64,000 bases of DNA from Prunella strophiata (taxonomy: Eukaryota; Chordata; Aves; Passeriformes; Prunellidae), in the NCBI GenBank assembly GCA_036583965.1, contig JAZBQD010000017.1, positions 28,616,385 through 28,680,384 on the forward strand, given 5' to 3'. A program made the translations under genes and the position numbers. Positions 1 to 12,305 of this stretch are shown one piece after another (within the stretch, counting starts at the first letter, position 1; each line of letters opens with the position of its first letter). The notes beneath the pieces are model-generated. The model saw nothing but the letters and a program-made list of their open reading frames with translations. It ran no database searches and had not been told where the DNA came from.

Positions 1-314
1 AGAATTCAGAAGGGAAAGGTGGAGAAGAAAAAAATTTTACAGATTTCATCAGGTTTAAACTGTTCAGAATTCATTTTAGAGACCCATTTTCCATGATTGG
101 GTGGATAGTGGACCAGATAGTGTGGACACCCCAACAAAAGATTGCATCTTATCTGCTTGATTTAATCATGTGATCAAAGACATGGAAGACACTTAAAAAA
201 TGCTGCAATTTCAGTGCCATGAATAGCAGAGGGAATGCTTCTGTGTGAACTGAAAAATAACAGCAGCATCCATACCTGTTCTACCAGTAAATATGAGGCA
301 TACAACCCTTCAAA
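1..314. other. Unrecognised left flank
   Basis: AT-rich sequence with no recognised repeat or gene. Its last six bases (309-314, TTCAAA) are the left copy of the target-site duplication of the LTR that follows. Confidence 0.6.
309..314. repeat. Target-site duplication, left copy (TTCAAA)
   Basis: The six bases immediately left of the LTR at 315-933 are identical to those immediately right of it (934-939). Confidence 0.85.
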
Positions 315-427
315 TGTCGGAAGTCTCTCTGTGCCTCGAGATGACCACGATCAGTTAGAAAGTCTCTGTGTTCTGGCCCGAGAACCGAAGAAGGAGTCAG
401 GAGCTTCTTGTGCAGTTTTCAAGGTTG

Positions 428-433
428 TTTATT
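428..433 (-). promoter_or_regulatory. Poly(A) signal of the ERVK-type LTR
   Basis: AATAAA on the minus strand, downstream of the LTR TATA box. It marks the end of R; the remaining ~100 bp to position 315 would be U5. Confidence 0.6.
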
Positions 434-527
434 ATTTCTTATCTAACAGATTTTCTCCCTGACCAGCCCAGGTCCGTTCAGCAGGTCAGTCCCAGGCACC
501 CTGCCAACCTCTGGGATGGTGTTGTCT

Positions 528-534
528 TTTTATA
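528..534 (-). promoter_or_regulatory. TATA box of the ERVK-type LTR
   Basis: TATAAAA on the minus strand, inside the LTR and about 95 bp upstream of its AATAAA. This is the expected U3/R promoter geometry, and transcription would start roughly 25-30 bp downstream, towards lower coordinates. Whether it is active cannot be seen. Confidence 0.6.
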
Positions 535-933
535 CTAAAAACTACGTGTACATTATTTACAGTTATTTTCCAATACCTATCACCCATGTTACACAGTCCA
601 ACTCTACTCTAAACCAATCCAAAAGTGCCACCATCACCCAGAAGATGGAGGCTGTGAAGAAGGAGAAAGAAGGACAGAACACACCCAAATTCCTCCATCT
701 TGACCCCCGAACCCTTATTCTAAAAAACCCTAAAATTCTACTTTTTCACCCTGTGATAAACTTATTATTACTCAATTTGTGTGGCTTGTAACTCTTCATA
801 TAAGGTTGGTAATTTTTCCCATGGCTCAAGATCAAAAGCACAGGGGTCTTGGGCTCCGTGCCAAGGTCTCTGAGCCCCCTGCCAGGGGCTCAATCCATCC
901 AGGGCAGCCAGAGGGATGTCCTGGGTTCCAACA

Positions 934-939
934 TTCAAA
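934..939. repeat. Target-site duplication, right copy (TTCAAA)
   Basis: Matches 309-314 exactly. Together they fix both LTR ends and the 6-bp stagger. Confidence 0.85.
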
Positions 940-1656
940 GAATGAAATAGCATAACTTTGAAATCTGAGACTGAAATATGGAAAAGAAAACTACCAAATA
1001 TTGCTGAGGGCTTTGCAGAAGGAAACTGGGAGAAGGGAATGCAACTTTTCGTAGATATTAAAGAAATGCAACCAAAAGAGATGTGAAAGGTAAAACAAAA
1101 GCTAACACAAGAGTAAAGCTTCAGGAACAACACAAATATATACTGTTTGTCTCGCTTCCAGATAGGGACCATTTAGACCAGACTTTTCAACCTTAACCTC
1201 ACAAGCAGGTAAAGCAGAATAAGATCCGTGTTGCCTAAGGTGGGAAATGGGCAATGTAATTTTCACTGTTCTTTTCTGCCCTATTTTTTCACCAGACCCA
1301 TCTCAGATAGAGGTCAGGAGTGCTCTCCCAGGGAAAGGACTCCAAAGACAGACTTAAGTGTTACAGATACCAGCAGCTGGGATTATAGGAGCCAGTCCAT
1401 GGCTCTCTCACTGCCTCTGAACTGTAGCACCAGGAAGAGCAGAGCTTTGACACTCCTTTTGCTGAAGCATTACTGACAGAGGGATCCTCCCATTTTCTTG
1501 CAGCACCACACATACACTAGAAATGGGAGGGGAAGTGCTGAATGGCAGCACATTGGTAGATGAGTGGATAAAGACAAGCAGTTCAGCAGAAAACAGGAAA
1601 ACAGCCCCAAACAGTCACTACTGGGAGAAGGACCGGAGGAAATAGGCTTGAAATGT

Positions 1657-1722
1657 GAATATAGAGCTGGCAGCCCCTTTCATAGGCAGGAGTGCCAGTT
1701 TGCAGCTACCAGAGATGCTCTG
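1657..1722 (+). repeat. Copy A of a dispersed 66-bp repeat
   Basis: Matches 4861-4926 at 61 of 66 positions without gaps, including a 39-bp identical core (about 1679-1717). Flanking sequence does not match, so this is either a short segmental copy or two fragments of an unrecognised repeat family. Both copies are in the same orientation, 3204 bp apart. Confidence 0.8.
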
Positions 1723-4700
1723 GGCCCAGTGTCATGCCCAGAATCCTGTTTGCCATGGAAGCAGACAGCTCTGCACAAAGCATAAGAGGGACATTTCTGC
1801 CCTAGTGATGAGAATCTGGGAACAATTTGGGTTGTTTTTAAGACGTACTAGAAAACACAGCTTTTGAATTTCTATCTTTATTTCTTCATGATTTATTGTT
1901 TAATAAGTCACCTTCAGACTTGAACAGCAAAAGCTTCAGAGCATAGTTTCTGGATGTGCTTGGCCTCAGCACTGGTTTGTTGCAAAGAAATAAATGCTTG
2001 TGTTGTACAGGAGTGCAATGTCTGGCAGGGAGCCTGCACGGGAATCTCCACAGTGTCACCTTGAAACATTTCCTGTTCCTTAACAGTAGCTAAGTGATCA
2101 CTGGATGCATGTAAACAAGGAAGCTAACACAAATTGAGAGGAGCCAGACAGAGCATGTGCAGCTGTTTGTGCCATTAATTATGAATATGAATGAGTGCTC
2201 CACTTCTTTATGATACTGCAGAAGTAACGCTCTGCTCCTCTCCTCCACTCAGTGTGACAGCAGACAAATCTAAGTAACTACTTTCTCAAATGGCCTGGAA
2301 ATAAAATGCCCACCAAGAAATGAGAGCACATTTAAGCCTATTCACACTGACATTTAGCACTGGAAGGCATGAAAAACTATTATGTTTTTATTTTTCCTTC
2401 TACCGCATAGGGACCAAAAAGAGTACTAGAAGGATGTCAGAACTTTAAAAATTCTTTAATTAAGCAGGAGCCCCCATGAAATCCACAACTTTGTGTTAAA
2501 ACTGCTGACATTTCCTTACTTTCATTCCTGTTTTGAAGGATAGAAATACTCTTCTTCTATTAATCTGAGAAATTATTTAAGCTCTGAGTTGTACTCTAAG
2601 CAATAAAAATAGAATAAAGCTGACACAGAGAAATGGCTAATCAAGAATAAAACTAGAGGAGAAGCACTTCACAGCAGATGTTTCAGGAAGATGACACCAC
2701 CAGAAAATTTCTGCGTGTTGTCAGACTGTTGATCTCTTCCTGGCCCTCCATGGCCTGAAAACTGCTTTCCAGATTTCTGATGTTTGTGCAATGTCTGGAT
2801 GAACATGAACAGACACATAAACAGACTAATTTCATTAGAGTGTCCACATGGTATCATTTTGCTGTACAGAAAAAGGGAAGAAAGAGCAGCAGGCAGGAGT
2901 GGCAGTGCATCTTCTACCCTTCAAGTGGCCATGCTCATTCTCTCACATCAGCCAGTGGGAAGCAGGCAGTCATTTTCTTACCCCGAAGGACCAGTAAAAC
3001 AGGTAAATTTAAGCCCTTTGCATCTCCTGAGTACTCTGATAGTTTTCAGTTTATCAGGCTCTAGGCTGACTGCAGTTAATCCCATCCATGAACAGAGATG
3101 AGGTTCTGATGATAAATACTTTGACTAACTTCACTAAAATTTATGCATATCAGAAAGAGGTCCTGAAACCTCCTGCATCGACTAACAGAGCAATTTCATT
3201 TTAAAACATTTCATTTTCAGATGCAACCTTCTCTGAGCCTCTCTTTTTACAGTTTGGGTTCTTCTGAATGCCTTGGGGCCCATCTGATGGAGAGCCAATT
3301 GCCCAAGAGAGCAGAAGTGCAGGCATAGCAGCTGACATGCTGTTGCTTCTCAGCCAGAAGCATGGAGTTATTTCCTTGAGTAGTTCACAGGTAGCTACAG
3401 AAATACTGCTTTATTTGGAGACAGCATGCAGCCAAAAGAAAAGGGACTCTGTCAGGAGCAACTACTGGAGCCCAGCCCAGTGCCCTGGGTCCATGCCTGT
3501 GGCTGTTTCTTTCTCATTTTCAGGTCCAGCCAATATCAAATTGGAGCATGCAGCCCAGAGTCACAGACACAGACTCACAGGAGACAGGCAGTCACTGACA
3601 CTGACTGTGCTGCCCTCACAGCACCCATACACAGGACTCACAGAGGCAGAGGCACAGACAGACAAGCCCCAAGCCCCCTCCTCCACATGGGCTTCTCCCA
3701 CAGGCACCCCAAAATCAGAGGTCTCCCCACACAGAAGCCCAGACCTGAGGCCCCTCTACTTTCCATCAGGTTGAGATTGAACATTGTCAATTAATGACAC
3801 CACAAAGACACCCCCCAACATGTGCACACTCATTCCCACTCCTGGGGAAGGTAGAAACACTCACTGCCAGCAGCTGGCAGTAGGTACACATGTTGTGACC
3901 TCTAATCCCACTCAAGTCACTGGTACTCAGCTCTTCAGTCACAGTGGTCTCCCAGTAGCTGGTTTTCAGGACAAATGAGTCTACCTGGATCTGGTTGAGA
4001 ATGGAGGGCCATGGCATGGTATCTTCTTGGTCCTCCTGTGACTCTTCTTGCCCACAGATGGGATTGGGTGTGGAGAGTAGGTTGTCAGGACCCACACTAA
4101 GGACAGCAGCTGTGATGGTGGGGATCTCAGCTCTGCTGTATCCAGCAGGGCTTCTGGAGAGGGCTGGGCTGGGAGCAGAAGCACTCCACTGGGACTCTGC
4201 AGGTTTTCTTTACCCTTACTTGATCCATGTGGTGTCGTTGTCTTGCCAACACCCATCATTTATTAGCAGCTTCTTTAAACAAGTGTTTTCTTTTTTGCTG
4301 TTTCTTATTTCTGCCATTTTCCATGTTTCTGTCTTCCTAGCAGGTAAGGGCTGGCTATCAGCATGCACAGGTACATTGGCATGACACATATACAGACCTT
4401 ACAGCACTCTTCTCCCTGGACCATGATCTTCAGCAGAATAATGTTGCAGCACAGCTGAGCCATCCTGTGAAGAGTTCTGTGGATGCAACTATGTCTTCTG
4501 CAGGGCTTTAAACAGCCTGTTCACTGGGGAGGGAATGAGGGAAGGAAGGAGAAAGAGGAGTTCAAAGACACAAAATTCTGTAGTGCCTAGGCTGTAGTAA
4601 TTCAATGGAAACCCCACCTAAAAAGAAAGGCAGAAACATTTCAAGAACAGTCAATCCAGAAACACTTGGATTTTGCAACTAATTTTATTATTAGCTTTGT

Positions 4701-4860
4701 CATAAAGAACAGAGGTAAAATTAAAACATTAAGAGTTTCCAAAAGCTGTAAATATCATTTGAATGTCCATGTACTTAGAGACAGATGCAGTTCTGTGTAA
4801 ACAAGGCTTCTGTGCTTGTGTGTATGTGCATGCTACGTTTCCAGCGTGTCTGGAAACGCA

Positions 4861-4926
4861 GAATACAGAACTGGCAGCACCCTTCATAGGCAGGAGTGCC
4901 AGTTTGCAGCTACCAGAGATGCCCTG
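4861..4926 (+). repeat. Copy B of the dispersed 66-bp repeat
   Basis: Second copy of the segment at 1657-1722, same orientation, five substitutions and no gaps. Similarity stops abruptly at both ends. I do not recognise it as CR1 or as any LTR in this window. Confidence 0.8.
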
Positions 4927-6163
4927 TCTTGCAACAGTCCATGCAAAGATGCAAAGTCCATCCTCCTTTGCGCTTACCTGATTCCAGCAGCTGCAGTGAG
5001 CCCCTGGTGACCCAGCCATTCCCACCTTTACAAAACCTGCTGCAGTGGAAGACAGTGTGGGCAGTGTACCACAGACAGACCAGGTGACTGAGCTAAGGGT
5101 GCATACAGAGCCTGTGGTGAGGCAAAGGGCTGAACACAGGTTGCTGTTCCCCTGTCTCCATGCAGAACACCCCACATTCTCAGCCTGCCTTCAGGAGCAC
5201 CCACATATTTCTAAGAAGAGTTTAAGAAAATTACCTTCCTCTTCTGGCTGTCGCACTTTCAGCTTGGAAAGCAGGCATGCTGTTTAACATGGAATTGAAA
5301 GCTGAACCTGCCTCCAGGCTCTCTAGAACTTCACACCCAGGGCTGTCAAAGCCAGGGTATTTCCAGCACAAAGCTGACCAAGTCTTGCTGCTCTTTCTCT
5401 CTCCTGTATGTGTGACCCTCTTTCAGAACATTGCCATTGCTAGTAAATTAGACTTTAAGCTTTGCAAGTATTGTGTAAGACCTGTGAACTGAGACCTCTC
5501 AGGTTTGCTCTCTCTGAACTTTCCTTGCCCTGTCTGTAGATTTATGTTGCTTCTGTTGGCTGTGGCAGCAATTCCTCTGGCTGATCAGGTGCCTGTGCCT
5601 GATCTGTTTTACTTTTGCTTCTCCTGGTGTGGTACAACCATGGCTTTGCATAGACAGCAATGACAAGCTGCTACTCCATGTGCAGTGAGATTTATACAAC
5701 AGCAGCTTGATGCCAAAGTGCTGACAAAGCCAGGCCTAGCAGGACAGCAGAGGCCTTGAGAAGGACACAGGATGTGGCACAGAGGAGCACAGCTGCAAAC
5801 AGATTGCCCACGGTCAGCCAAAGTGTGAACCTGGAGCTGGACAAGCTGGGTTCAGGGGTCATGAAGAGAAAGAACAGAGAGAGAACACACTGAGATGGCC
5901 CGGGGTGTATTTAATTTGGATGTAACTTGGAGCTGCAGGAAGAGAGCAGTATCTCATCAACATATACAAATTATCCCAAGTGATCCTAGAGAGACAAAGA
6001 AGAATTCATAACATGAACATTCTTCCTGGCAAAGGACTCTGGGTGCTGAATGCTCCCAAAAACATCCCCCTGTGACCTCCACCAGTATGGAATTTCTGGA
6101 ATACAAGGGACCAGTAGAAGGGTGAGCATAGAACAAAGGAAAGGAGATAAATGAAGCAGAGAC

Positions 6164-6195
6164 TCTGTGTGTGTGTCTGTGTCTGTGTGTCTGTG
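6164..6195. repeat. Imperfect (TG)n/(TCTG)n microsatellite
   Basis: Alternating TG and CTGTG units, interrupted several times. Confidence 0.8.
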
Positions 6196-8542
6196 ACAAT
6201 TTCAAAGCAGTACTCCAGCTACATTGCTATTCCTTCATTTTTGCAACAATTGGAGATTAAATAAAACTGAATAGTCTCTCAATATTTTAATGATGCTAAC
6301 AATAAAATTCTTGCTTTACTTCTTCCTTGATATGCTTCCTTCTTGACCATAAACAATATTTTTAGTGTAACAATGGAGAACAGGAAATTCAGAAGGTTTT
6401 TTTTCACATCCATGCACAATGCATTACAAAAGACTGTGTGCTCCATCACAGCAAACACAGGAAGAAATACAGAAGATCTATTTTTTGTGTCTTACTACTA
6501 TCACTGCTATTAATGCATTCTTTGGCTCTGAAGAGCAAAATACATCTGGATGATTCTGTTACCTATTTTAAGTTTTTCTTCTGCATGCTTTTTGAAAAAC
6601 ACAAAAAGCTGGGAGACAAACTAGGTTGGGAGGGTTGGCTGTAACACCAGGGAAGTGCTTAGTTGTCTTCATGACAGTTGGGGTTATTTCAATTTGTTAA
6701 TTATTATCGGTGTATGCAATAGAAAATCTGTCCATAGGTTTTCAGAACCTTGTTGAGTGACAGTGGATATTCCCAGACAGTAAACAACAGCTAAAAATGC
6801 ACTTTAGTGTGAGAGTCAAGCCACAAGAATTACTTCAAGCTTCTTTTCCCTCCAATCTTCCACTTCCCTGAACTGCTCATAGCCCTGCAGTGAACTTCAG
6901 CTCTGCACAGTGCAATCTGCTTCCCCAGATGTGTCACTAAATAGATAGCAGTCCCTGTCAGAAAGAGTCCTCTGTGAAATGTGCTGTCAGGGAAAGTTTT
7001 CCAAAAGCCCTGAGAATAAAAATGTCCCTTCTCAATGTGACTTTAAAAATGTTGACAGATGGCTGAGTTTTCCATCTTCCTTCCCTCCCTCCTACGTTTA
7101 GTTCAGAAGAGTACAGCCTACATGAATCCAAAGCACACTGTGAAATGTTCTTCGACTTGCCATTTGTGTTTCTGCCAGGAGGAAGCCAAAAACAGTGGAA
7201 CCAGAATGCCAAAGGACTTCCTACCAACTGTGTGAGCCTCCCTCAACCTAGTGCAGCTATTTACATATCCCCAGTCTTTCCTTACTATCCATCAGGGTTT
7301 AGAAGGTTTGCACCACACCTCCAGGAAACTTCCAAGCAAAGTATAAGATTGAAGTAAGCTTAATAGTCCCTCTAGAAGAAGAAGGAAGGGTTTGTCTTTT
7401 CCTAGATCTAACTCTGATAGATCTTCCCTTTAAGAAAATGAATTGTCTCTGGGAAAGAATTAGTAAGATAATAACCCAGGAAAGGCTGTGCTGCTTGCCT
7501 CCTCAGTGGTAGGTCATCAGCCCAGGGTGCAGAGGTGATGTAAGGAAAAGGAGAGGAGTGAGAACTTACTACACGGTCATTAATTGCAGAAATTCTACCT
7601 TCTCCCAAAGGACACCAAATATCAGGATCTCTGTAAGGGATAGCACACACAAGGCTGGTGATAACACAACTGCCAAAAAAAAAAAAAAATTAAAAAGTAA
7701 TCTCACCTCAAACCCACATCTTAGACACCCTTGTTTTGCCTGGCTCTCTACTCTGCACTGCTAGCCTTCTGACTGTCAGCAGAGAATATGAGAGGTTCTT
7801 GAGCTTGGTCAAAAGCATGATAAGGATAAATTTACATAAGATGCTCCTGTTTATTGGCTGATGGAATTACCCTTCCCTTTTGCTACATAGTCACACAGCA
7901 AAGCAATGCTGAGACAGCACAGTTAAAGTACAACAAAAGGGAACAAAAGGAGGCAATGGAAATTCTTTTTAAAGGGGTACTGACAATTTTTAGCATATAA
8001 ACAAAATTTCCTCCTAGGGTTTTCAGTATCATGGGATAAAGACATACTTTGGCACCAATTTGTCCATTTAGCTCTTCCATCAAGAACACACAGGAAAATG
8101 CTGACTTGCTTTTGTTCATGAATCCCTCAGTAAATCTCCATGGATTACACTTATATCAAGTCCCATTAGGCCATCTGTGGAGTGCACTGTTGTTACATAA
8201 CTTTGGTGTCACATCTTATAGCATCACAGCCACTCATGGTGCAGCATGAAGCAGTGTGATGGCAGTGGTGATGCTGTTGATAGTAAATTGAGCTGCTATC
8301 TGGGAAGCAATGATAGCAGGCAGTCCTCTAGTGCAGACAAATCTGACAGACACATCATTTTGTCTGGATAATGACACAGACTTCCCATGTAGCACAAATG
8401 ATCTATGGAAGAGATTGCCATGGATGTAAAACTACTCTGCCCCTCAATCCTTGTTTCCACATCTGTCTGATGCTACTACCTTCCTTCTGACAATATGTGT
8501 GTCTCTGTGAGTGTGTGTAAACCTGTGTATATATGCACACAT

Positions 8543-8549
<7 letters not shown>

Positions 8550-8609
<60 letters not shown>
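8550..8609. repeat. (AT)30 microsatellite
   Basis: Sixty uninterrupted bases of alternating A and T. The length suggests a highly polymorphic locus and a probable replication slippage or cruciform site. It is preceded by TG/CA-rich DNA. Confidence 0.95.
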
Positions 8610-8611
<2 letters not shown>

Positions 8612-8834
8612 TCTTTCTATAGATCTAGTAGATCGTGGTATTAATTCTGTAAGAAAATCCAGTGTCAGCACAGCTCTGTGACATTCACAAGGGTCTAAAG
8701 GAGGATTTATCACAGCTAAAATCTAGGCAAAACAAAGGGCATTTTGGGTCATGAGAATTTTAGAAAAAGGAAACAGCCATTCCAGCAGCCCATCCTGATC
8801 TTCACATCAAATGGCTGGGCAGTGCCACCTTCAA

Positions 8835-8863
8835 TGCTAGAATGCATTGACAGCATTCTAGCA
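8835..8863. repeat. Perfect 11-bp inverted repeat (hairpin)
   Basis: Arms 8835-8845 and 8853-8863 are exact reverse complements around a 7-base spacer. No poly-T follows. I see no RNA gene context, so it may be chance or a small DNA palindrome. Confidence 0.6.
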
Positions 8864-10182
8864 ATCATACAATCAAGCAAACAAGGAAATGTGATGGGTC
8901 ATGTTTGAAAATAAATATTCCCAGGGGTATGTATTTGGCTGTCTCTAAGTGCCCTAATCACCAGACAAGTTCCATAAATGCTGTTATAGCAACAATATTC
9001 AGGCAGTCCTCTCTCCCTCTCTCTATATGTGTGTATGTGTGTGTGTGAAGGGTTATATGTCAGCTATCCCATCTGTAGTTTGTTGTTTATTTTGCATTTA
9101 AACTGAGACATGTTTAAGTTGAAACTTTTTCTGATTTTAGTTTTGTTGTGCAGAAACCTGCTCTAGGTCCTTTGGAAGTGCTGCAGCACAGTAAGGTAGA
9201 CACTGTGGAACTGATAAATAGCAAAGTCCTGGAGAAGCAATAGAAGCCTAAGAACTGCCTGCAGCAGACAGCCTTCCTTACCTGACCATAAAACTCATAT
9301 CACTCATGAGATTTGTTTGTCTGAAGTTGCCATGCACAAACTCTTCCATGTCATCCCACTCCAAAACCTGTTGTTTGCAAATAGAAGTAAAAAGCCATTC
9401 TGAGGTGACCATCCATATTCCTACAGACAGCACTACCAATGAGGTGGGCTGTGCCCATGTGCCCCTGAGGCTGTCAGATAAGGGAAAACATTGTCAGGTT
9501 GGCTGCTCAGCACAGGGCCCATGTGATAATAACACTTTTTTGGAACCATGAATAGGCTTCTTTACTCCAACCTGCAGAGGAGCACAGGGCAACTCACAGC
9601 TGGGAAAGTAATGGTAGGGTCCAGCTCTCCAAGTACAGTGCCACATGCCAAAATCAGGCTCTGAAATGGCAGTGAGGTACTCACTTTACTATTTACTCCC
9701 CCTATTCTCTTCACCCAGTGCTGAAGAGCATTACCAGTCTGGCAGCGAGTTTGATCAGCAGAGCTGCTTCAAACAAAGTATGTTAAATCCATATAAATAT
9801 GTGTGGAGTGTGTGTATGTATAAATATATGTATATTTCTATTTGTACTTTAAGAAAAATTGATTGAAACTGCAATAAACAACAAAGATGTGTCCTTGCAC
9901 ACTCATTGTTTAATTATGTGATGAGATTAATTTTTAAACTTTCTGGGCTTCATTGGACTGTCCTTGCTCTATCACTGCTAATGCAGAGTGGTGAAAGGGA
10001 CAAAACAGACACCCTGCAGGGCAAATACATACATGTGCAGCAGAATATCAAGAAGGTAGTTTGAAAAAAAGCCACAAAAACACCAGGACAAGATGTTCCT
10101 GCCATTTCTCATTACTCCAAGCTGAAATACTGTGTTGCATTAACACCTGTATGTATTTATACAGAAATACCTGTATGTCAGT
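8864..10182. other. No gene recognised
   Basis: AT-rich sequence with the compound microsatellite near 9.0 kb and a TG/TA-rich patch near 9.8 kb. No recognised repeat family or coding exon. Confidence 0.5.
9008..9047. repeat. Compound (CT)n-(TG)n microsatellite
   Basis: Pyrimidine CT-rich run followed by TGTG/TATG units. Confidence 0.8.
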
Positions 10183-10768
10183 TGTGGTTTAAGCCTAGAC
10201 ACAAAAAAACCACACAGTCACTTGCTCAGACAGTGGGTTGTGAGAGAATAAAAGTGAGAAAACTCATGGTTTCCAATAAAGGCAATTTAACAGGGGAAGC
10301 AAAAGCCACAAACATAAGCAAAGCAAAACAAGAAATTCATTCACTGCTTCCCATGGGCAGGCAGCTGTTCAGCCATCTCCAGGACAGCAGGGCCTCATCC
10401 CACTTCCCAGTGACTTGGCAACACAAACACCATCACTCCAAACATCCCCCCCCCCCCCCCCCCCCCTTTCCTCCTTCTTCCTCTCAGATTGAAACACTGA
10501 GCAGGATGTCAGATGGTCTGGAACATCTCTTTGGTCAATTTGGGTCACCTGCCTTGGCTGTGTCTCCCCCCACCCTCCCATATAGCACCAACTTCCTCAC
10601 CAGCTTGGCAGTACAAAAAGCAGAAAAGGCCTTGGCTCTGTGTAAGCCTTGCTCATCAATAACAAAAACATCTCTTTATTATCAGCCCTGTCTTAAGCAC
10701 AAGTCCAAAACACAGTCCATACTAGACACGTGAAGAAAATTAACTCTAGTCCAGACAAATCCAAAACA
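10183..10768 (-). mobile_element. Degraded solo LTR of a passerine ERV
   Basis: Similarity to songbird LTRs of this type runs from a TGTGGTTTAA end at 10183 to an AAAACA end at 10768; on the minus strand it reads TGTTTT...CCACA. It belongs to the same broad LTR group as 21816-22424: both share the region around the CAACCCA/GAGTTTTCT block and the block with the CATCTC, TGGTCA and GGCTGTGTC motifs. The TATA region that intact members carry is altered here, so the promoter looks lost. No target-site duplication could be aligned. A 21-C tract lies inside, and a 183-codon frame runs antisense across most of it but has no domain and is attributed to chance. Confidence 0.78.
10446..10466. repeat. 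Homopolymer run of 21 C
   Basis: Twenty-one consecutive C bases inside the LTR, in a part that is naturally C-rich in this LTR group. It is likely a slippage expansion; the exact length may also be a sequencing or assembly artefact. Confidence 0.9.
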
Positions 10769-12305
10769 GAGCCTCAGGCAATGCCTGTGTCAGAGCAAAA
10801 GCTCTGCCTATCAGAGTGGATAAGAACAGAGGAATTGAAAAAAATGAAGAAACTTTCACTGTGGTGATGATCTGTCCCTCAGGTGTCCCTTTGCATATTT
10901 CAAGATGAGTGATTTTGAAAACCACAGACAAAACTCACAGCCACATTTGTGCTTTTCCAGGAGTTTGGCTTTGGTTTTTTATACCTTCTACACACCAGTA
11001 CCAGTCTGGTTTGGAAACTGTTTGGAAAACTTGAGGGATTATCTAAAAGTCAAAGTTTACTCTTTGTGATTTGGCTACCTGTTCACAGAGAAATGTTTCC
11101 AATGCCTGCAGCCTGATCACAACTGCAGTGCCAGCCTTCATAGTTGCTTCTGTTTCTCTATCCAGACTCTTCCATGTGTCCCTTCCTAGCCCCAATGCAC
11201 TAATGAAAAGCAGCAGCTATGGATAGGAGAGGGGATGCAGCAGCCCTTAGAACAGCAGTAAGAAATGCACAGCATGTAGAACCAACTGTCCTACAAGTAC
11301 AAGGCAATAAGAGGAAATAACTGAGTATTTTCTCAGTCCCTTGGAGAGCACTAGGGCAGTCAAGCTACAGGAATGAAAGGGAAAAGGACAGATCCTGACA
11401 CTCCAGCCAGAGACCTATGCTCTTGAAACAGACAGGAAGAGATGGGGACTGTGCTGACATTAGCAAGTTGCTGCAGCAAACCACATTGCTTAACATTGAT
11501 TGTCCTTGCTTTCCTCTAGTAAAATGATTGCAGCAGATCTCTTTTTTTCAATCTAATGTTACCATTCAGCCTGATATTCCCCCTGCCTCCAGCCTCTGTA
11601 TCTCTTCTGAAATAATATCTCAATTTCTGTGGCAGAGCTAAAGCTGTGTGCCTACAGTCAAAAGTCACCTATTTATTCCTGAGCTAGGTGGTTACAGAAT
11701 CAGTAGTACAAACTGTATTCCTGCATGCATATTTATTACATTTCACTTTGCCTTTTAATAAAGAATAAAACAGTGCAAAGTTGCTTGCTCCAAGAACCCA
11801 GAACACTCTCCCATAACTCAACAGACCATGTGCAAATATGGCACTCTTTGGACTTTCCTGATGGTCATGCTCTACAGTTTTCAAGTGGTGCTGTAATCCA
11901 AAATCTTCAGTATTTGCCAAACCTACAGTCACTAGGAAAGTCAAGGCAGAGGTGCAACAGAGCAGAGAAGAGATAAAGTTGATCCAAAAGGATGCATACA
12001 AAAAGGAGATTTGCTTCTGACTAGAGATGCAGAAGCCAGCAGATATTCCCTCACCATGCAGCCAAAGCAATACTTTAGGCAAGGTCACTTCTGTCCTCTC
12101 TGTCATGTTTGTCCTAACACTAGCTGAGTCTATTTATTTATATTGGTATTATACCAGATCATATGATCTCCATGCCACAGTAAAATATGAAAATTAGGCT
12201 CTGATCACAGGACAATAGTGCATATGCAATGACCATGTGCTGAAAATTGAGCTGCTTGCACCCATCATTCCTATTCCTTCCAGAGGTCATCCCAATTCTA
12301 AATCT
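10769..12305. other. No gene recognised
   Basis: No coding exon or known repeat seen. A 140-codon minus frame (11684-12106) has no recognisable domain and is matched by frames on the other strand. Confidence 0.5.

Larger units (their letters stand above)
315..933 (-). mobile_element. Solo LTR of an ERVK-type (class II) endogenous retrovirus
   Basis: On the minus strand this 619-bp block starts TGTTGG and ends CCGACA, the expected TG...CA termini. It is flanked by a perfect 6-bp duplication, TTCAAA at 309-314 and 934-939, and six bases is the usual ERVK integration footprint. A TATAAAA motif (528-534) and an AATAAA signal (428-433) lie in the right order and about 95 bp apart, defining U3, R and U5. 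I recognise the sequence as a passerine ERVK LTR type from general knowledge, not from a search. It keeps several CpGs and clean ends, so it looks like one of the younger insertions here. No retroviral internal sequence adjoins it, so the provirus was lost by LTR-LTR recombination. Confidence 0.88.
940..8549. other. Long stretch without a recognised gene
   Basis: Apart from the repeated 66-bp segment and simple repeats listed separately, I recognise nothing. Around 3250-4260 the base composition is less AT-rich and reading frames of up to 168 codons occur (3268-3774), but they overlap longer or similar frames on both strands, lack recognisable domains and have no convincing exon boundaries. 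A short non-coding RNA or conserved regulatory element could be hidden here and would not be visible without alignment to other birds. Confidence 0.5.

Noticed and set aside
3268..3774. 168-codon plus-strand frame.
   Set aside because: No recognisable domain, low-complexity His/Thr/Ser/Pro-rich end, overlapping frames on both strands, no clear splice or poly(A) context.
4729..5175. 148-codon minus-strand frame over the 66-bp repeat copy.
   Set aside because: No domain; the opposite strand has several overlapping frames. It appears to be chance in a less AT-rich region.
10182..10733. 183-codon plus-strand frame.
   Set aside because: It lies antisense within an LTR and is held open partly by the C run (proline codons). 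No protein family resemblance.
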